From Amborella trichopoda (taxonomy: Eukaryota; Streptophyta; Magnoliopsida; Amborellales; Amborellaceae): a stretch of DNA of 64,000 nucleotides. The position numbers and the translations under genes were made by a program. Where the stretch lies: assembly GCF_000471905.2 (NCBI RefSeq), contig NW_006499436.1:6990662-7054661 (forward strand), written 5' to 3'. Shown here piece by piece: positions 58,527-64,000 of the stretch. Below the pieces are notes generated by a model. It searched no databases and was not told the DNA's origin. It worked only from the letters and a program-made list of their open reading frames with translations. Position 1 is the stretch's first letter. Every line of letters starts with the position of its first letter.

Positions 58527-59150
58527 TATATGAAATATATCGTGTCCTGCATAACCTACTTTTCCTTGTATATTCTCACATCTATCTAGGAGGTTTTCCT
58601 TGTGCCTGGAAAGGCACATCTTGTAATTTTTAATATATTTATCATATGAACAATTGTTTCATGTGGGCTGGACCGCGTTTCTACAATATGCGATCCAAAG
58701 GAACAAAGCATCCATTTTAAAGATGGATGCAAATAGGTGGTCTATCTAAAAACAATGGTAACTAACGGTTCAAATGTTTTCTTAATATATTATTATTTCT
58801 AGTTTTCAAAATTTACCTAGATGGTTTATGCCCCTGCCTAAAGCATAAATGTATGAAATACATCCTACCTGCATAAACTACTTTTCCTTGTATATTTTCA
58901 CATCTATCTAGGAGGTTTTCCTTGTACCTAGAAAGACACTTCTTGTATTTTTTTAATATATTTATCAGAAGAATAATTCTTTCATTCGAGTTGGATTGTA
59001 TTTCTATAATATGCAGTCCAGAGTTATAAAGCATCCATCTTAAATATGGATGCAAATAGGTAGTCCATCTAAAAATAATTGTAATTAATGGTCTAAATGT
59101 TTTCTTAATATAATTATTATTTCTAATTTTTAAAATTTATTTTTTTCCAT
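58527..59150. repeat. diverged tandem duplication, period about 324 bp
   Basis: Unit 1 from about 58527 and unit 2 from about 58851 share CTACTTTTCCTTGTATATT, CACATCTATCTAGGAGGTTT, TTTAATATATTTATCA, AAGCATCCAT, GATGGATGCAAATAGGT or its variant and AAATGTTTTCTTAATATA. Divergence is visible throughout. Confidence 0.85.
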
Positions 59151-60129
59151 ATTCGTGATCTCCATGCTAAAGATTATATGTACTATATATTTATTGCCAA
59201 GCCTGTATTTCACCAATATGCGGCTTAGCCGCATGCTAACCGGCGTCCTTATCCAAATGACGGGGAGGCCTTGTCTAGCGACTCTAGCCTGTAATTTCCT
59301 AGGTATGCTTTTAGTGGGCACGACTAGTGCGAGACCGTTTCAGGTAATTGAAGTGTGTGCAGCGGTACATTTAAACTCTCACCAATGGCTCGTTTTTTTT
59401 TAATAGATTGGAAGTCACATTTTGAAGGTGTTAAATTGGGGTTTTAGCCATAAAAATGATACCATAATGTAGTAACTGAGTCTGAAGATACTACCGTCAC
59501 AACTCCAGCCCTTTTCTTAGATACCATCTACTATTAATACAAGCATACTGCAACCTTTTTTTAGCTATTAAATAAAAAACACGTCGTTAAGGAAAGGGGT
59601 GGGAAATGGGTGGGGTCCACCTGTGGACCCGATGGGTTCGGTCCGGGTCCCCTTGACCATGACCTAAACCAGGTCTGCTCCAGTCCATGCCAGCTTAAAT
59701 CATGTCGAGTCGGTCCAAGATATAGCTATACCTAGTCAAGTTGGGTCTCACGCATTCGCACCCCTAGTTAAGGATATTTGTTGATTGTGCTCGATGTTAA
59801 AAAAAAGCTTTCCTCAATTTTGTTATACCTGCTTATTGGATTGTTTTTGCATTTGACAACCAGGACTAAGTGTGACCTTATTTGAATGATTATCGGATTC
59901 TGTATTATATAGTGTACAGTCCCTGTTATAGAGCTTCTTACTACAATTTCCATTGAATCGCATGAATGATATATATCAGAAATAAATGCCTCCATGGAAT
60001 TCTTAATTTCCCGTCATGTACGCGGACTAACATGCCACGAATATGTGTTTAAACTTTAATGAAAATTGTTTTTGCCAATAATATTGAAACTTTGTTAGTA
60101 ACATAGTTTATGTAATTTGTATGTATAGA
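59151..60129. other. non-coding, partial MITE-like end repeats
   Basis: 59585-59766 has GGAAAGGGGTGGG at one side and GCACCCCTAG at the other, loosely like the MITE at 30568. A short palindrome ATGCGGC..GCCGCAT lies at 59218-59234. No gene seen. Confidence 0.4.
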
Positions 60130-61410
60130 CACCCCATATATATTATGGCTAAAGGAATTTCAAAAACCCTAATTCTGGGTCCAAAGGGCCACACCCTAGT
60201 GAACCATAGTCAACTTAGACCCAATAGAATTGTCCCTGAATCTTCCAAAACCTAATCCTAAGTCGTAGTAGACCCGTGGTAGACCCCTAGAATGTTCCAT
60301 TGATACAATAATCACTCGAATCGGACATACTGTTGAAAAGTTAGGACCATGGGGGTGTTATTGTTCAAAATTACCAAGTTACCCCTGGGCATGACTCTCC
60401 CTATGTCGCCCGCGCAATGCGTCCGATGGGACCGAGGCGGTTCATTTTTCTCGAAATCCTATTTTTATCAAGATTATTAAGGCTTTACTAGAATATTTCA
60501 AAAAAAAAAAAAATACCCTATTTCTAATCAAATTGGGACTAGAAGATTAGATTAATTATTTTCAAGCCTACCTACACTACAACCTATTAATACCCGCTCC
60601 TAAATTTCCTGGAAAATAAATACAAAAATAGTCCAAAAATCCTTAGGAAAATATTTATAAATGTTTAATTTCCAAAAACTTCTAGAAACTTAAGAAAATA
60701 CTTAGAAAATTAAGAAAAGGCCTAGAAAAATAGGAAATTCGTCCAAAAATCCCAAGAAAAATAGAAAAAATCGTAAAACCCCTAGAAAATTTAAAAACGT
60801 CTCTCGAAATTAAAGAAAAATCCCTATAAAACCTTAAGCTAGAGACGCTAAACCCGATTCTCTTAAAATTTATTTAAAAATCAAAATCCTAAGAATGAAT
60901 CCTAGATCTAAATCCTTAGAGTCATGCTTCAAGAAAATGAGAAAATGCATCTAAAAGTGTAAATCAACCCACGGTCCTAATACGGATTCGAACTTTGGGT
61001 TCCTCAAGTAAGCAATATCTCTCTCTCCTCTTCTCTCTCTCTCTCTCTCTCTCTCTTCTTTACTTTTACTTTTTATTTTTTATTTTTATTTTTATTTTTT
61101 ATTTTTAGAAATTTACTTTTATTTTTGTTTTATTTTTATTTTTTGGTTATTTCCTTATTTCTTAGATTTAGTTAGATTTTAGAAGCTTTTAGGGTCCAGT
61201 AAATAGATCCTAGAATTGACACTGCGAATAGACATATAAGAGAACTGGATCTTTAAGAACTGCGATGCTTCTCAGTCTATAATTTGAGTGACCCTACTCT
61301 CTCTACTGACATTAAAAGTTAACTTGTTTTGCATTAATTTAAGCCGATCTCTCATCAAAGATTGGTGCAAATTCGCACGTAAACCGTTTGATGCCCACTG
61401 TGGGTCTTCG
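60130..61410 (+). mobile_element. probable Ty3-type LTR remnant
   Basis: A long stretch of short CCTAGAAAAT-like words (60590-60860), a CT microsatellite (61018-61054) and, near the end, GTGCAAATTCGCAC followed by TGATGCCCACTGTGGG (about 61388). That resembles the GCGCCCACCGTGGGG junction that follows the 5' LTR of many plant Ty3/gypsy elements. The left edge and the matching LTR are not found, so the call is tentative. Confidence 0.35.
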
Positions 61411-62093
61411 AGCTCCAAATCCACTTATTTAGACCATAAAAGGCTTGCTGTAAATTTCCTATAATATGTTTTAGAGAGAAAAAAATAGAAGCAAACAATC
61501 ACAAAAAAACTTGCAGGAAAGGACACCGGAACTTGATCCAGGGCCTACAGACTATGCGAGCCAAATCAACACGTACAAATCGATTCGAGTCGCGACGTAC
61601 AAAACTGACGAAAAAAATTTTGGGAGTCTTGATTTTAGCCCTGTGTTTTTTATTCCCTGTTTTAGTAGCTTGGGAATTCTAGAAAAATTTTAAAAATTAA
61701 TAATAATAATAATAAATAAGCGAGATATGTTAGGTTAGATTTTGATTTTGCCGGATCTTATCTGTTTCAAATTAAGAGGGTTTTTATATCTTCATCTGAT
61801 TAGATTAGTTTAGATCTTTATCTTTATTTTATTAGATTTAGAATTTTCATCCTTATTTTCCCTGATCTATCATTATCTTGCAATAACATATTAGATTGAT
61901 TGCATCTTGCCTGCATGATCACACCACTTGCACACACCACTAGTGTGTTGGCTTTCCACACATTTATTACACATATTCATACTTATCCAACAAAGTTTTC
62001 AAACAATTTTATAAAACCCCCTATACCGGCACTTAAGTTGTACGGGCACGTAGTTTTGTTGCAGGACAGTTGGGAGTACGCTAGCGATGGAGC
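61411..62093. other. non-coding, possibly internal retroelement DNA
   Basis: Lies between the Ty3-like junction and the Copia-type LTR. Only short frames; nothing recognised. Confidence 0.35.
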
Positions 62094-64000
62094 TGATGGG
62101 GTTATGTGGCCATTTAAAGACATTATGAGAGCATATAAAACTATAACTATAGTGATGTAATAGCTCTAATATGAGCATAGTCCAGATGAACTGTGTGGCA
62201 TGGTCCAGAGTGGATAGTGAGGCATCGTTGATGTTGTGACTTAACTGAGTTTTGACGATCTATGGCTCATGTTGATGTCAAAAAACCCGTAGCCTTGGGC
62301 ATTTGTGTACAACTAATAAGAGTTTTAATGTAGGGTCATCCCTTGATGAGGTCGGAATTGTGCCCACGGTGGTTGGCCAGGGAATTGGGTGTACCTGTAT
62401 TCGGTGGTTCGCAATGTCAAAAGACCTGTAGCCCTAGGCATTTGTGCACAACCAATATCGAGCAATCGAGAGCTCTAATTAGCTTCTCATAATCATGATG
62501 CATTATCCAATTGAGCATATGTATGTTGTAATGGAGATCATGTTATGATGAGTTTTATGAGGTCTATTGATGTATAATTTTTCAATGTAAGTTTGAGTGG
62601 GGCTGAATTTTTAAAAGACCAATATACATATGTAGTTTAATGATCTCCACTCATTGCTTGTTTTGTTTATATGTAAGAGACTCTAATTGAGTTGTATCCT
62701 CTCTTTTGAGTATATTTGGAAGTCAATAGCTCATTGTTATAATAGTAACCTTGCTGTAATTAGAATTTTCAAGTGATAATTGCAGGCGTATTGTAAGATT
62801 TTTAAGTGTATTCACTTGTATTTTATCTATATTGTGATTCAAGTCAAGAGTATTAGTTTCAATACACTCCTAATGACAAAGGCCAAATCCTCATCATTAC
62901 CACTGCATGGCATGTACACTAAATAGCTGTCTGGAGAGCGGGAGCAACCCTTTGGGTGAGGGTGTGTACCGTGTAAATGTGTTGAAAAGATATCTCCCTG
63001 CAACACTAGAATATGTTAGAATGACCCACAAGGTATTGTGCTAGAATGTAATCTAGGCTTGTCCTTAGGGAAGAACCTGTAATCCATAGGGCTAACATTG
63101 TGTATCCTTCATTTATTAGCCGACTTTGATAATCTACGCATGAATCCCTACGAAAGACTGTGGGTCATGGGAACTGTTGGTTCAATGTGATAAGATGATA
63201 ATGAAATGCAGCTTCTAGAAAGGATGGAGTCCTCAATATATTTGTGATATACCTAACTTTTTTAATCCAATTCCCATCAAATATTTTTAAATCTATTTAA
63301 TTATATTTTAATTATTAAAATGAATGTTTAGAACTATTCGGATATTTTATTTTAGTGAAAAATGATTTTTAAATATGAAAAAAATAGTTTCTAGATTTAT
63401 TTAATTCAAAGAGAAAAAATATATTTACTAGTTTTTTAAAATTCTTTTTATTTATCTAAAATTCTTTTTGGGGTGTAGGGGCCCATTGGACTTTGGGCCC
63501 ACCACATTTTAGCTCATTACATGGGGGCGTAGGACCCACATAGCCCACTATGTGTGGTACGCCGCACATTCCATTCTTTCTTTTCAATGTGTGGCTTGTG
63601 ATGGAAGCCACCTACTTGTTCTGGAAAAAAAAAAAAGAAGGTTTTATGAAATAAGGTTGATTGATTTAAAATAGAAAGGTGTAAAGATTGATTGAAATTA
63701 GATTTGTAAATACATAATATTCTCTGTATACAAATATTTGATAGGAATAGAGTTATACAAATTTAGGGACAATGATTTTAGCTCATTCCTTTAATCATGA
63801 TGGATGATCTAAAGAATAAAGGGATGAGATTTTTTCAACCCACAAGCCCCCAAGATCTACAGTCAAGATTAAAGCTCATAATGATACTAAAACCCTAGAT
63901 CCTAAAACTCTAGCCTCCTCTCGATAAACATTCTCTATGAGGGTGTATTATCTACCCTAATAAAATTAGATTAGCCTTTCTCTCTTTCTTTGGCTGGTAT
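62094..64000 (+). repeat. LTR of the Copia A/C family, running off the window
   Basis: Begins TGATGGGGTTATGTGGCCAT, matching the LTR start of elements A and C with a changed third base. It carries the same ordered blocks: CCCTTGATGAGGTCGGA (62340), repeated GTAGCC(T/C)T(G/A)GGCATTTGTG, AGCAACCC-region text, GGGGCCCATTGG (63479) and CATGGGGG.CGTAGG. It is an isolated LTR or the edge of a further element. Sequence ends before the LTR does. Confidence 0.65.

Noticed and set aside
58527-59150. LTR pair of a tiny retroelement
   Set aside because: The two 300-bp units are directly adjacent with no PBS, PPT or TG..CA ends, so a plain tandem duplication is simpler.

Overview
This is a plant (angiosperm) nuclear window. 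It is AT-rich and dominated by transposons. The plant origin rests on four things: spliced exons of a Mediator-type cyclin C, a two-domain (tandem) GTP cyclohydrolase I of the kind found only in plants, a nuclear tRNA-Lys, and many Copia, LINE, RTE, SINE and MITE sequences. I cannot name the species. There is nothing bacterial, no CRISPR array and no operon.

Layout. (1) 1951-10026, + strand: the 3' five exons of a cyclin C gene. Its fourth intron in this window (3800-9660) is swollen by a decayed RTE-clade retrotransposon, a 63-bp minisatellite and an antisense coding-like remnant. (2) 11762-11834, - strand: tRNA-Lys(UUU), followed by a tRNA-derived SINE. (3) 12850-23590: a roughly 1.2-kb direct duplication. 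Copy 1 carries two MITEs and a 7.3-kb non-autonomous Copia-like LTR element (14205-21486, - strand, containing an 833-bp assembly gap); copy 2 lacks all three insertions. (4) 25708-27022: a compact TRIM-like LTR element with a perfect 5-bp target duplication. (5) 29796-30478, - strand: a small three-exon gene for a 150-residue protein, with intact splice sites. (6) 32983-43489: one Copia element (A) split by a second, complete but dead, Copia element (B, 34696-41104) inserted in its RNase H region. (7) 45553-55617, + strand: an intact GTP cyclohydrolase I gene with an 8.6-kb intron that holds a 5'-truncated LINE. (8) 56031-64000: a second LINE (- strand), a diverged tandem duplication, a probable Ty3-type LTR and the start of another LTR of the Copia A/C family.

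The host genes act separately. Cyclin C is a regulatory subunit of the Mediator kinase module. GTP cyclohydrolase I makes the first pterin intermediate of folate. The small - strand gene has no function I can assign. The densest structural signal is the layered transposon history: nested insertions, target-site duplications and paralogous empty sites give a relative order of events. Stretches with no entry of their own are intron or intergenic DNA in which I saw nothing further.
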